DNA from: CAZSBG01 sp964605145
GTDB lineage: Bacteria; Zhuqueibacterota; Zhuqueibacteria; Thermofontimicrobiales; Thermofontimicrobiaceae
Assembly: GCA_964605145.1 (NCBI GenBank)
Contig: CAZSBG010000010.1
Location: forward strand, 31,646-95,645
Length of the DNA stretch: 64,000 nucleotides
Direction of reading: 5' to 3'
The notes beneath the pieces were generated by a model. The model was not told the origin of the DNA, made no database searches, and saw only the letters and a list, made by a program, of their open reading frames with translations. The stretch's first letter is position 1, and every line of letters begins with the position of its first letter. This document shows, one piece after another, positions 18,065 to 27,400 of the stretch. The position numbers and the translations under genes are program-made.

Positions 18065-19027
18065 CTATTCGTTTTTAAGCGATTGGAAAAAGCTGCAGAA
18101 ATCAACATTGCCCCCGGAAAAGATAATACCCACTTTTTTATTTTTCACGTCCACTTTTTTCGAAAAGACCACCGCTGCCGGCACAGCCGATGACGGCTCG
18201 ACAATGATTTTCATCCGCTCAAAAATCAAACGCATGGCGTCGATAATTTCCGCCTCGGTCGCCAGCGCGATCTCATCCACAAAATCGCGGATGATGGGGA
18301 AGGTTTTGTCCCCGAGCGATGTCTTCAATCCATCAGCGATGGTGTTGGGATCGGTGGATGGAATGATGTGTCCGGCCTGTTTGGACCGATATGCATCGTC
18401 CGCGTTTTTCGGTTCACCGGCGAAAACCTTGATTTTCGGATTCAGCGATTTTGCCGCAATGGCCGTTCCGCTGAGCAATCCCCCGCCGCCGACCGGGGCC
18501 AGGATAATGTCCAGGTCCGGCACGTCTTCCATCAGCTCCAGCGCCGCAGTACCCTGCCCGGCAATGATTCGGTAGTCATTGAACGGGTGAATCATCAGCG
18601 CGCCGGTTTCATCGATGATCTTTTGGGCTGTGCTCTCCCGCGATTTCAGCGTAGGCTCACAAAATGTGATGATTCCACCATAATTTTTCACGGCCGCGAT
18701 TTTCACTTTTGGCGCGGTGGAAGGCATGACAATATACGCGGTGATCCCGCGTTTTTTCGCTGCCAATGCAAGCGCCGCAGCGTGATTGCCAGAGGAGTGA
18801 GTGACGACTCCGTTCTGCGCTTCTTCGTCAGTGAGGGAAAAAATGGTGTTGCTGGCGCCTCGGAATTTGAACGCCCCCACCTTTTGAAAATTTTCGCATT
18901 TAAAGAAAAGCTGGCTGCCGGTCAATTCATTCAAAGCGGAGTTGGTCAGCACAGGGGTTTTGTGAATGTACGGTTTTATGCGTTGATGCGCTTCACGAAT
19001 GTCGGATAGGGTCGGTTGGTTCAGCAC
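18065..19027 (-). CDS. PLP-dependent serine racemase / threonine dehydratase-type enzyme
   Basis: The 320-residue fold-type II enzyme has Lys 54 in GAFKFRGA as the cofactor lysine, the substrate loop SSGNHA at 79-84 and the phosphate cup GGGGLLSG. The length without a C-terminal regulatory (ACT) domain fits the catabolic threonine dehydratase, serine racemase or 3-hydroxyaspartate dehydratase group rather than biosynthetic IlvA. The start is GTG 19027 with GGAG 8 nt upstream. The two neighbours in the same direction are separated by more than 200 nt, so it is probably its own unit. Confidence 0.88.
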   Translation of the reverse strand: MLNQPTLSDIREAHQRIKPYIHKTPVLTNSALNELTGSQLFFKCENFQKVGAFKFRGASNTIFSLTDEEAQNGVVTHSSGNHAAALALAAKKRGITAYIVMPSTAPKVKIAAVKNYGGIITFCEPTLKSRESTAQKIIDETGALMIHPFNDYRIIAGQGTAALELMEDVPDLDIILAPVGGGGLLSGTAIAAKSLNPKIKVFAGEPKNADDAYRSKQAGHIIPSTDPNTIADGLKTSLGDKTFPIIRDFVDEIALATEAEIIDAMRLIFERMKIIVEPSSAVPAAVVFSKKVDVKNKKVGIIFSGGNVDFCSFFQSLKNE

Positions 19028-19241
19028 GTTTTTTCTCCTGAATTTATTTTGTGAGAAGTTTTAGTAAACCACGAAGTGCGCGAAAGGCACGAAGAAAAGA
19101 TAAAGAGAAAAAAAGATAAAGAATTTTGCTCCGATTGATGAGTGCGCGATAGCAATGATTTTGCACTCTCGTTTTTGGATGTTGACATAAATTATCTGTT
19201 TAATCCATCAAATCGTCTTTTTCCGAGTTCCATAAAAGTGA

Positions 19242-20618
19242 CTAATAATCGAACAAATGATATTGCTGATGCGCCCTTTCCAGTTTGAACACCATCTCGG
19301 AAATTTTCTCCGGCGGCATATTTCGCAGCAGCGGATCCGGCTCCAGCGCCCGAACGAACAAATCGCGATCCTTTTTTAGGCAGGCTTCCACCACATTTTC
19401 GATGATGTTCGCGTGTAAAATAAGGTGGTTGTGCAATTCTCGTGGAAGCGGCGTTATTTCCGCAGGGATTGCCCTGTTTTTTTCATACGTAACCATTGTT
19501 TCAAGAAATGAACCGTAAGGCAGGCCTGGCAGGTCGCCGCCGTGATAGGGCAGATTCCCAACGTCGTAAAAAGGCTCGCCGGTCAACAGCGCCGCCAGAA
19601 TTTTGGAGACCGCTTCTTCCGACACCTGGAAATCGATCGGCTTTTTCCCGGCCAACATGTCGTTGATGGCAGCGCGCGCCTCGCCGCGCCATGCAACCAA
19701 TCGTTCCTGGGGCGTGGTGAGCAGCACGCCAAAATCAGCCCCTTTGTTGGTTTCCGGGCTGATGAATTCATCGAAAAACTCGGCGGTGTGCCGGTCGCCG
19801 CTGTAAGGTAAAAGTCCTTGACGGAGAAACAGGTATATTTTCACATTGTCGCGCGTCAATTCCGGGTGGGGTGAATTGTACAGCCGGCGCGTTCCTGCAG
19901 CAATTCCTTTGCTTTGAAGAAAAGCGCGAAGTCGTTCAAATCCATCCTCGCCGTTGATGGAGAGACATTGCATCCAGCCGCAATGATTGACTCCCAGCAC
20001 ACGGAAATCCAGCGTTTGTTTCCACTCTTCATACGAAAAATCCAGGCAACGCGACAGAAATTTTAGTCCATTGTACAATTCGTGACAGCAGCCAATGGTT
20101 CGAACCGTGGTCTCCCGCGTCACAGCGCGGCACAGCATGGCCATGGGATTACTGAGGTTGAGCAGCCAGGCGTCCGAGTGGCCGAGGGCTTCGATATCGC
20201 GGGCAATGGACAGTATCGCCGGAATGTTTCGCGCCGCTCGAATGGCGCCGCCAATGCTCGCCGTGTCGCCGACGGACTGATAGATTCTGTATTCCGCGGG
20301 GATTTCCAGATCGTGTTGCATAGCTTCGAGGCTGCCCTCGGCGAAACTGGTGATGACGAACCGCGCGCCTTCGATGGCCTTGTTCTGATCGGTTGTCCGT
20401 TCCACAATTACACGGTTTCCTGTTGCCTCGGCAACTTTTGATGCCAGCAGAAATTGCAGCTCCAGATTTGGCGCATCGATATCTTCCAAAACCAGCGTTG
20501 GCTGGAACGAATCCAAAATCGAGTCGTCGGAAAGTTTTACGATGAGATCGCGCGCAATTTTGAATCCCCATTGCGGGCTGGCCGCGCCGATGAGAACGAC
20601 TTTTAATTTTTCACTCAT
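19242..20618 (-). CDS. Glycoside hydrolase family 4 (NAD- and metal-dependent)
   Basis: The 458-residue protein has a Rossmann start VVLIGAASPQWG, a conserved LLNLSNPMAM, the metal Cys in IGCCHELYNG and the metal His in GVNHCGW. GH4 enzymes cleave alpha- or beta-glycosides by an oxidation-elimination route with NAD and Mn. The substrate (alpha-glucoside, galactoside or uronide) is not readable with confidence. The gene begins 12 nt after the SDR stop codon and is surely in one operon with it, suggesting cytoplasmic processing of an imported oligosaccharide or uronide. Confidence 0.86.
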   Translation of the reverse strand: MSEKLKVVLIGAASPQWGFKIARDLIVKLSDDSILDSFQPTLVLEDIDAPNLELQFLLASKVAEATGNRVIVERTTDQNKAIEGARFVITSFAEGSLEAMQHDLEIPAEYRIYQSVGDTASIGGAIRAARNIPAILSIARDIEALGHSDAWLLNLSNPMAMLCRAVTRETTVRTIGCCHELYNGLKFLSRCLDFSYEEWKQTLDFRVLGVNHCGWMQCLSINGEDGFERLRAFLQSKGIAAGTRRLYNSPHPELTRDNVKIYLFLRQGLLPYSGDRHTAEFFDEFISPETNKGADFGVLLTTPQERLVAWRGEARAAINDMLAGKKPIDFQVSEEAVSKILAALLTGEPFYDVGNLPYHGGDLPGLPYGSFLETMVTYEKNRAIPAEITPLPRELHNHLILHANIIENVVEACLKKDRDLFVRALEPDPLLRNMPPEKISEMVFKLERAHQQYHLFDY

Positions 20619-20630
20619 AATTTGTCGGAT

Positions 20631-21386
20631 TTATCCGCAGAGAACACTGCCACCGTTGACATTCAAAATTTCGCCGGTAATGTGCACCGCCATGTTCGAG
20701 GCAAGAAAAACCACCGATGGCGCGATGTCCTCCGGCTCCGGAATTCTGCGCAGCGGGATAGTGTTTTCGATTTCTTTCAGGTACGAACCCACGAGCAGGT
20801 CTTTTGTCATGTCCGTCATCACCCAGCCGGGCGCGACCGAATTGACGCGAATTTTTCGGGGCGCTAATTCCACGGCCAGCGACTTTGTCAATGCGTTTAT
20901 TGCGCCTTTTGATGCAGCATAATGCGAGTGAAATGCTTCGCCTCGCTGGCTGGCGGTGCTGGAAATGTAGACAATGGATCCGCCGTTATCTTTCGGAAAC
21001 AGCGGCAGCGATTCTCGCGTGAGAAAAAAAGCGCTGTTCAGGTTGATGTCGATGGTTCGGCGTAGATTTTCCGCCGTCATTTTATCGATATCGCCGTCTT
21101 CCCAAATCCCGTGATTCACGACCAGCGCGTCCAGGCCGCTGAAGGTCGAATTCATGTCAGCCAGCAATTTCACGCACCCCGCTTCCGTGCCCAAATCTGC
21201 CTGAAAAATTGCCGATTCTGTTTTGAGCGATTCCTGCACCTGCCGGGCGGCCGCTTCATCCCGTGAATAATGAATGCCAATTGTGCCGCCAAGCCCGGAA
21301 AAAAGTTCGGCGCATGCTTTGCCAATGCCGCGCGAAGAGCCGGTGATCAGAATCCGTTTGCCTTTTATGTCATCTAATATTCTCAT
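20631..21386 (-). CDS. Short-chain dehydrogenase/reductase
   Basis: The 251-residue SDR starts at ATG 21386 (MRILDDIKGKRILIT). NAD(P) motif TGSSRGIG; NHG in the middle (VVNHGIW); active site Ser-x12-Tyr-x3-Lys in ISSTASQ...HYAASKG; C-terminal FLASNMAVHITGEILNVNGG. It resembles FabG/glucose dehydrogenase types, so it could reduce a ketone or oxidise a sugar alcohol. It is co-transcribed with the GH4 gene downstream, pointing to sugar metabolism rather than fatty acid synthesis. Confidence 0.87.
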   Translation of the reverse strand: MRILDDIKGKRILITGSSRGIGKACAELFSGLGGTIGIHYSRDEAAARQVQESLKTESAIFQADLGTEAGCVKLLADMNSTFSGLDALVVNHGIWEDGDIDKMTAENLRRTIDINLNSAFFLTRESLPLFPKDNGGSIVYISSTASQRGEAFHSHYAASKGAINALTKSLAVELAPRKIRVNSVAPGWVMTDMTKDLLVGSYLKEIENTIPLRRIPEPEDIAPSVVFLASNMAVHITGEILNVNGGSVLCG

Positions 21387-21556
21387 GCTCAAAGTCCCTG
21401 GTTTTCATGGTTACTGAAATAGCAAAGTTAAATTTGGTTAGATAAATGTTTGAAAATGTAATTAATTCTATTTAAATTATCAATACTTATCTTGTATTTT
21501 TTGTCACTCATTTCAGGTTGACATGGTCAATTTATAATTACAGGGACAATTTTCGC

Positions 21557-21586
21557 TTGACTTGCAGCCTGTTTTGTGGTTATATT
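21557..21586 (+). promoter_or_regulatory. Sigma-70-like promoter of the TIR-like gene
   Basis: TTGACT (21557-21562) and TATATT (21581-21586) are separated by 18 nt, about 60 nt upstream of the ATG. Confidence 0.6.
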
Positions 21587-21644
21587 ACAAAATGATTTTA
21601 ATTACACTAAATACTCAGTAATTTTTTTAAAAAAGGGACCTGCC

Positions 21645-22412
21645 ATGAAGATTCAACCTAATTTTATTGGACTCATTTATTCGAAGATTAATGAAGCAGA
21701 AGAACTACTTCAATTAAATGAATTGAGACATGTACACTGGAAAGATTGGTCTTCAGAAATTAAGGCGATTCTTACTATATCTGAGGGACGTGACGATCCG
21801 GTGAGGATACAATTTAAAAATAGTTGCAATGAAGTTGACCAACTTAAAGATAATGAGACTTTATGTTCGATGCAGAAGTCTGATCAAAGAAAAACCAGGC
21901 TATCAAAATTGATTGACATTTTGAAACAGATATATATAGAGCATTTAGGTCAGCGCGTTTTTCTCGTGCATGGAAGAAACGAACACCGACTCAATCAAAC
22001 TCGGGATTTTTTACACGAAATTGGACTACAACCGATTATTCTGAAAAAAGAAACAAATGAAGGGCGAACTATTATAGAAAAATTCGAGGAGAATACTTCA
22101 GAAATTTCATATGCCATAGTTCTTTTAACCGGAGATGATGAGGGCAAACTCGCTGATTCAGAAAATCCGCCTCAAATTCGAGCGCGACAAAATGTTATCC
22201 TTGAGCTTGGTTATTTTATTGGGCAGCTAGGGCGCCGATATGTCTGTTCGCTTTGTGAACGAGGAATTGAACTTCCAAGTGATTTTTTCGGTGTTGCAGT
22301 TATCGAGTTCGATGAAAAGGAATTATGGAAAAAGCAACTAAAAAGTGAAATAGAAAAAGTTGGTTTTAGAATAACCCAACCAAAAAACGGTTTGAATTGT
22401 CATAAATTATAA
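21645..22412 (+). CDS. TIR-like predicted nucleotide-binding protein (CAP12/PF10137-type)
   Basis: From ATG 21645 (MKIQPNFIGLIY; AAGGGA upstream) the product is 255 residues. The N-terminal half is helical with no recognised fold. Residues about 120-255 show the TIR-like pattern of PF10137: VFLVHGRNEHRLNQTRDFLHEIGLQPIIL, then IIEKFEENT, IVLLTGDDEG, RARQNVILELGYFIGQLGRRYVCSL and LPSDFFGVAVIEFD. Such domains hydrolyse or bind NAD-like nucleotides, and related domains are effectors in anti-phage systems. The gene is AT-richer than its neighbours, stands alone with its own promoter, and has no cyclase or sensor gene beside it. A defence role is inferred. Confidence 0.8.
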   Translation: MKIQPNFIGLIYSKINEAEELLQLNELRHVHWKDWSSEIKAILTISEGRDDPVRIQFKNSCNEVDQLKDNETLCSMQKSDQRKTRLSKLIDILKQIYIEHLGQRVFLVHGRNEHRLNQTRDFLHEIGLQPIILKKETNEGRTIIEKFEENTSEISYAIVLLTGDDEGKLADSENPPQIRARQNVILELGYFIGQLGRRYVCSLCERGIELPSDFFGVAVIEFDEKELWKKQLKSEIEKVGFRITQPKNGLNCHKL

Positions 22413-22480
22413 AAATATATAAGAGTGCTTATAATTAAAAAATATTCAATCTGAATAAGTTCAACAGAGGGAGTTGATAA

Positions 22481-23482
22481 ATGACTTCACCACAAAATTT
22501 CAAAGCGTATCTTGTGACGAAAAATGAAGAAAATAAAGCGAGCGCCGCTATCGTGTCGCGAACGTTGCCGGACCTTCCCCCCGGGGATCTGCTCATTCGG
22601 GTCGCGTATTCGTCGCTGAATTATAAAGACGGATTATCCGCCAGTGGTTCGCCCGGCGTCACGAAAAATTATCCCCATGTGCCCGGTATCGATGCGGCCG
22701 GGGAAGTCGAGCAAAGCCAGGACTCACGCTACAAGCCCGGCGATAAAGTGCTGGTGACCGGTTACGATCTCGGCTCGAACACGGATGGCGGATATTCTGA
22801 ATACATCCGAGTACCGGGTGATTGGGTGGTGCCCTTGCCTGAAAATTTATCCCTAAAACAAAGTATGATGCTCGGCACAGCCGGTTTCACTGCGGCCATT
22901 GGCGTGCAGCTCATTCAACGAAACGGGGTGATGCCGGATAGCGGGGAAGTGGTTGTCACCGGCGCGACCGGCGGCGTTGGCAGCATTGCCGTGGCCATTC
23001 TTGCCAAATTGGGCTACAACGTCGTAGCCAGTACCGGCAAAGCGGATGCCCATGACTTTCTGAAACAGTTGGGCGCCCACAGAATTGTCGATCGATCCGA
23101 ATTCAACGACACATCCGGTCGGCCGTTATTGAAAAGCGTCTGGGCCGGCGGCATCGACACGGTGGGCGGGAATACGTTGAGTACACTCATCCGGTCCGTC
23201 AATGTCCAGGGCGCTGTGGCTGCCTGCGGGGTGGTGGCCGGCCCCAAACTCGATTTGACGGTCTTTCCGTTCATCCTCCGGGGCGTGAATCTGTTGGGCA
23301 TTGATTCAGCTCTCTGGCCCAGGGAACCGCGGCATGAAATCTGGCGAAAATTTGCCAATGATTGGAAGCTGAATAACCTGGATGCAATATCCCGAACAAT
23401 TGGCCTGGAAGAATTGGATGAATATGTAGCGCTGATTTTAAAAGGGAAAATAAGAGGACGGATTGTCGTAAAAATAAGTTAG
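22481..23482 (+). CDS. YhdH/YhfP-family acryloyl-CoA reductase-like oxidoreductase
   Basis: The 333-residue zinc-free MDR enzyme carries SSLNYKDGLSASG, VPGIDAAGEV, an NADPH loop TGATGGVGSIAVAILAKLGY and the C-terminal GKIRGRIVVKI. YhdH/AcuI proteins reduce acryloyl-CoA or related enoyl compounds with NADPH. GGGAG stands 7 nt before the ATG. The acyl-CoA dehydrogenase gene starts 82 nt downstream, which supports a shared acyl-CoA role. Confidence 0.9.
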   Translation: MTSPQNFKAYLVTKNEENKASAAIVSRTLPDLPPGDLLIRVAYSSLNYKDGLSASGSPGVTKNYPHVPGIDAAGEVEQSQDSRYKPGDKVLVTGYDLGSNTDGGYSEYIRVPGDWVVPLPENLSLKQSMMLGTAGFTAAIGVQLIQRNGVMPDSGEVVVTGATGGVGSIAVAILAKLGYNVVASTGKADAHDFLKQLGAHRIVDRSEFNDTSGRPLLKSVWAGGIDTVGGNTLSTLIRSVNVQGAVAACGVVAGPKLDLTVFPFILRGVNLLGIDSALWPREPRHEIWRKFANDWKLNNLDAISRTIGLEELDEYVALILKGKIRGRIVVKIS

Positions 23483-23563
23483 CCAAATTCGAATGATTTT
23501 TTTGATTTATGAAGTCTACAGATTGTTTGGAACGGAAACCGAACGCTTTTATTGGAGGAAAAT

Positions 23564-24709
23564 ATGGATTTTTCCATTCCTGAAGAATATGAAACAGAAG
23601 TGAATCGTTTCGTTGATTTTCTTCACTCGAATTTGAAACCTAATTTGAATTCATGGATAAAAGCCGGCGCGGTCCCTGATGGCTTTTTTGAGGAACTGGG
23701 CAGAAATAACTGGCTGGGCTTTTCAAAAAAGAATGGACAGTTGGAAGAACAGCCTGTTTTGCTCCAGTCGCTTCTTTTGGAAGAGCTTGCAAAAATGTCC
23801 CCCGGGGTGGCCATTACGGTGCTGGTTCAAATTTCATTGGGATTGAAAGGACTTCAACTGTTTGGAACTGATCAACAAAAAGATAAGTTGCTGGCTTCCT
23901 CTGCCCTCGGAGAGACTCTGCTTTGCGTCGGAAACACAGAGAATGTTGCCGGCAGCGATGTGGCTAATATTTCAGCGACTGCGGAAAAAGTAAGTGATGG
24001 ATGGAAATTGAACGGGGCCAAAACGTATGTCACCAATGGCAATATTGCCGACTACTGTCTGGTGACTGCAGTCACAGATCCTGATGAGACCCGAACACGA
24101 CGATTATCTCTTTTTCTCGTTGACCTCAACTCACCGGGTATTGCCCGGCATAAATTGAACAAGGCGGTATGGCTACCATCCGATCTCACGCGGATTCAAC
24201 TCAAAGATGTTATTGTGCCGGAAGAAAATCTCATGGGAACGCGTGGCAAAGGGCTCAGTCATATTCTGGAAATTTTCATGAACAGCCGCGTGACCATCAG
24301 CGCGCTCGCCCTGGGTACAGCCGCCGGTGCATTTGAAATGGGCATGCACCGCGCCAAAAAGCGGAAAATATTCGGAAAACCCATCAGCGAATTTCAGGCA
24401 AAGTCGTTTGAAGCCGCCGATTTGTACGCAAAATTGGAAGCAGCAAAATGGATGGTGTACCGGGCCTGCTGGCTCAAAGACCAGGGAGTTCGCGATGTGA
24501 AGCTGGAAGCATCCATGGCAAAATATTTGAGCGTGGATATCGCCAAACAGGCGAGCAACTGGGCCGCAGACCTGTTTGGTGCAGTGTCGGTTGTGGCAGA
24601 CCATCCCGTTCACAAATTTCCGATGGATGCCTGGGCTGTGGCTTTGGGAGAGGGCACACAGGATGTGCAGAAGCTGGTTATCTCGCGGGAAATTTTGAAA
24701 GATGCGTAA
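23564..24709 (+). CDS. Acyl-CoA dehydrogenase
   Basis: From ATG 23564 (GGAGG 5 nt upstream) the flavoprotein is 381 residues, the standard length. It shows CVGNTENVAGSDVANISATAEKVSDGWKLNGAKTYVTNG in the FAD-binding beta domain, RVTISALALGTAAGAFEMGMHRAKKRKIFGKPISEFQ in the C-terminal helices, and a late Glu-Gly (ALGEGTQDVQKL). It oxidises an acyl-CoA thioester to enoyl-CoA, passing electrons to ETF. The usual catalytic Glu cannot be placed confidently; the chain-length specificity is unknown. It follows the YhdH-like gene in the same direction. Confidence 0.9.
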   Translation: MDFSIPEEYETEVNRFVDFLHSNLKPNLNSWIKAGAVPDGFFEELGRNNWLGFSKKNGQLEEQPVLLQSLLLEELAKMSPGVAITVLVQISLGLKGLQLFGTDQQKDKLLASSALGETLLCVGNTENVAGSDVANISATAEKVSDGWKLNGAKTYVTNGNIADYCLVTAVTDPDETRTRRLSLFLVDLNSPGIARHKLNKAVWLPSDLTRIQLKDVIVPEENLMGTRGKGLSHILEIFMNSRVTISALALGTAAGAFEMGMHRAKKRKIFGKPISEFQAKSFEAADLYAKLEAAKWMVYRACWLKDQGVRDVKLEASMAKYLSVDIAKQASNWAADLFGAVSVVADHPVHKFPMDAWAVALGEGTQDVQKLVISREILKDA

Positions 24710-24901
24710 AGCCTTTTGGCAAGAAAAACCCAATTCCCAAATAAAAAAATTCAAATAAATGACAAATTCAAATTTTCAAACACCAAAATCACGATAAAAT
24801 GAGTCTCATGTTCTGTTGTTTTGAGTTTGATATTTTAAGAATTGGAGTTTATTTGTCATTTGATAGTTTGTTTTTTGTGATTTCTGTAATTCAGCAGTTT
24901 T

Positions 24902-26068
24902 TCAGTATAGGGAATTCAACAACACTTTGGCTTCGGTGAATACTTTGTCCACAGAAATGAGAGTCATACATTCGAGGTAGTTGGGATTGGTGCACTTTAC
25001 ATAAGAGCTGAACGGCTTGTAACAGGGGCTGCACGGCAAATCTTCGCGAACGACCTTCATTTTATCCGGATTGCCCCACGGGCGGTTTTTCACCGGATTG
25101 GTTGGGCCGAAAATGCCAATTGTGGGCGTTCCCACCGCTGCGGCGATGTGCATGGGCCCGCTATCGTTGCTGATGAATAAATCGCACGCTTCGATGATTG
25201 CCGCCGACTGCTTCAGCGAATATTTGGTGACGATATTCAAAAAATTCACCGATTCATCCAACAATTCCTGAAACCGGGTCGCCACATCAATTTCACCGTT
25301 ACCGCCATCCACGATGATTGTCGCTCGGTACATTTTGGACAGTCGGTTCGCCAATGCAGCAAAGTTTTTTACCGGCCAGCGCTTTTCCGGCACCTGTGGC
25401 AGCGAGCCAATGTGCATGCCAATCACCGGCCCTTTCCCTGTGTGTTTTTTAATGAAATCGGTCGCAAACTCCTTCTCTGTCGCATTCAAATAAAAGAACT
25501 GCGCTTCTTTCAATTCTTTTTCATCAGGAAATAGAAGTCGGTACAGATCGAAATATTGAAGCACTTCATGCTTTTGGTGATCCACGTGAAACGAGCGATA
25601 GCAGAGAAAATCGCTCTGCGATGTGATGCCGAAAGAGTAGGTGAATGACACTAAAAATTTTGTGCCCAACAATTTCGCCAGGATTGCGCCGTAGAACGTT
25701 TCGCAGCTGAACGCCAGGTCGAATTTGGGCAACTTTGCTCTCCGGGCGAATCGAAAAACAGCGGCCAGATTCTCGAAATTGAATTCAATCACATCGCAAT
25801 TGGGAAAGCCGCGAATGACCTCGCCGGCGCCGCGCGAGCGAATGATCACAGTAAAATGCGCTTGCGGATACTTTTTCCGGAGGTTGGCGATCAGTGGTGT
25901 GAACATGACGAAATTGCCAATACCGCCAACGGGAAGCAGCAGGATGTATCGAACATTTTCAGGCAATTTACGCCTGACATGAAAAAATTTTATAAGCTTC
26001 CAGATACCGTAGAAAGTGGTCTGCCAGAGTTTTCTCCAGCCTTTTTTTAATAAGAAATTTATCTTCAT
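24902..26068 (-). CDS. Glycosyltransferase family 9 (heptosyltransferase-like)
   Basis: The 388-residue protein starts at ATG 26068 (MKINFLLKKGWRKL; AGG upstream). GT-B architecture: LLLPVGGIGNFVMFTPLIANLRKKYP near the start, IGMHIGSLPQVPEKRWPVKNFAAL mid-way and the C-terminal donor site DLFISNDSGPMHIAAAVGTPTIGIFGPTNP. A Cys-rich tail (PCSPCYK...KCTNPNYLECM) is typical of GT9 members from environmental lineages. It probably adds a heptose or similar sugar to lipopolysaccharide core or another surface glycan at the inner membrane. No other LPS genes lie next to it. Confidence 0.9.
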   Translation of the reverse strand: MKINFLLKKGWRKLWQTTFYGIWKLIKFFHVRRKLPENVRYILLLPVGGIGNFVMFTPLIANLRKKYPQAHFTVIIRSRGAGEVIRGFPNCDVIEFNFENLAAVFRFARRAKLPKFDLAFSCETFYGAILAKLLGTKFLVSFTYSFGITSQSDFLCYRSFHVDHQKHEVLQYFDLYRLLFPDEKELKEAQFFYLNATEKEFATDFIKKHTGKGPVIGMHIGSLPQVPEKRWPVKNFAALANRLSKMYRATIIVDGGNGEIDVATRFQELLDESVNFLNIVTKYSLKQSAAIIEACDLFISNDSGPMHIAAAVGTPTIGIFGPTNPVKNRPWGNPDKMKVVREDLPCSPCYKPFSSYVKCTNPNYLECMTLISVDKVFTEAKVLLNSLY

Positions 26069-26080
26069 TTTGACCTGATT

Positions 26081-26112
26081 CGCCACAAAGGCGCGGAGAC
26101 GCGAAGTTTTTT
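26081..26112. repeat. Dispersed CACAAAGGCGCGGAGACGCG-type word
   Basis: A member of the family also seen at 17801-17830, 18041-18070, 19065-19095, 26171-26203, 56746-56790, 62511-62550 and 63849-63880. Words share (C)CAC-GAG-GCGCGGAGACGC(A)GAG. All members are intergenic. Confidence 0.5.
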
Positions 26113-26239
26113 CTGAATAAAAAATATATGAATTTTAAAATGAAAGTAAAAATCGACCTTAATTTAATTTCTTTCTTAGAGTCTTAGAGCCTTCGCGGCA
26201 TAGAAAATTCAGTCGCCGGTTTAGAAATAAATTACAGAC

Positions 26240-27376
26240 TCAATCCCTGATTCGTTTCAAGTTTTCCTCGCCGTAATAAGATTTATACAAGTCCATTGCC
26301 TCGGTGACGTCAGTTTTTCGATTTTCTTTTATGAGAAACCGAATCCAGTTGCTCAATGTACGTTGCTGAAAAATCGAACCCTTTTGCGTCAGAATATCGA
26401 GATCGTTCATTTCAAGAATGATCGAATGCACTCTCGCCCAATCTTTTTTACGCCACAGCGAATCCAGCGCGCGAAGATAGACGGTGTGGCAATTCCGCCG
26501 AAAATCAGCATTGTCCGGGTAGCGGTAATAGGCGTCCGCCAAAACTTCGAACGCCTGATAAAAATCTTGCTGGTTGAAAAGCTGCTCGCCCCAGCGGTAG
26601 TAGAGCGAAATTTCAAATTTGCGGTTCGAGCGCGAGTCTTGATTGAAATACTGGGCCAGCTCCACGAATTCGTAAGCCTTTTGATAGTTTTTTTGCTCTG
26701 AATTAAAAATTCCGAGATTGTAGCAAATCAGCCCCAAAAGTTCGGTGTTATTAATTCTCCGACCCTTCGAATTTTCGTAGGCATACAAACGATGCAATCC
26801 AATTTTCAGACGTTCCTCTTCAGGATAGTATTGAGCCAGATACCGAGAATAACTGGCCAGATTTTTCATGATATTGAAACCCATGGACGTTGTATTTTCG
26901 ACCATGACCTGATCCCCAAAATCGGAAAAAATAGTGTAAACGTGAGTCGGAGTTTCGAATGCTTCTGTCGTCAATCCGACTTCATCGCAGGTCAGGTTGT
27001 AAAGCACGGTGGCGCTTACGCAATTGAATTCTTTTCGGTCTTTGATGTCCAGCACGGTGGTCGCTTTTTCCTTGTAGTCTTTGAGCCACGTTGTGTGAAA
27101 ATACAAAAACAGGCTTTCAGCAGACGGAATTCTGTCGAATTTAATGATGTTTTTCTGTCTGATGTCCGCTAAAATTTTTTGATACCAGTCTTTTGCCTCG
27201 CGGAGTTTGGCCGGCGTATCTGCCCCTGAAATGATAAATGCCGCCTCGATTCGCGTGTGGCTGTCCAACCGGCCGTCGTAAATGTCGTCGTTCAATTTGT
27301 CCAGCAGCGTCTGGCCGGGCAGATTCGATGCAAGAAGAGAAACAATTAATACAACGATTAGTTTATATTTGCACAT
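26240..27376 (-). CDS. Secreted transglutaminase-like/TPR protein
   Basis: From ATG 27376 (MCKYKLIVVLIVSLLASNLPGQ signal; GGAA upstream) the product is 378 residues. Residues about 95-175 contain EFNCVSATVLYNLTCDEVGLTTEAFETPTHVYTIF and VENTTSMGFN, the Cys, His and acidic/Asn arrangement of a transglutaminase-like (SirB1-type) domain; Cys ~120 and His ~149 are the candidate pair. The second half is alpha-helical repeats (YNLGIFNSEQKNYQKAYEF, YYRWGEQLFNQQDFYQAFEVL) of the TPR type. Whether it acts as an enzyme or as a scaffold is unknown. It stands alone. Confidence 0.72.
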   Translation of the reverse strand: MCKYKLIVVLIVSLLASNLPGQTLLDKLNDDIYDGRLDSHTRIEAAFIISGADTPAKLREAKDWYQKILADIRQKNIIKFDRIPSAESLFLYFHTTWLKDYKEKATTVLDIKDRKEFNCVSATVLYNLTCDEVGLTTEAFETPTHVYTIFSDFGDQVMVENTTSMGFNIMKNLASYSRYLAQYYPEEERLKIGLHRLYAYENSKGRRINNTELLGLICYNLGIFNSEQKNYQKAYEFVELAQYFNQDSRSNRKFEISLYYRWGEQLFNQQDFYQAFEVLADAYYRYPDNADFRRNCHTVYLRALDSLWRKKDWARVHSIILEMNDLDILTQKGSIFQQRTLSNWIRFLIKENRKTDVTEAMDLYKSYYGEENLKRIRD

Positions 27377-27400
27377 AATTTTTCCAAAGGAAATATTCAA

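Noticed and set aside
24757..24870. Inverted words AAATGACAAAT between convergent genes
   Set aside because: The arms are short, A/T-only and far apart; I could not separate them from the general A/T-rich intergenic text.
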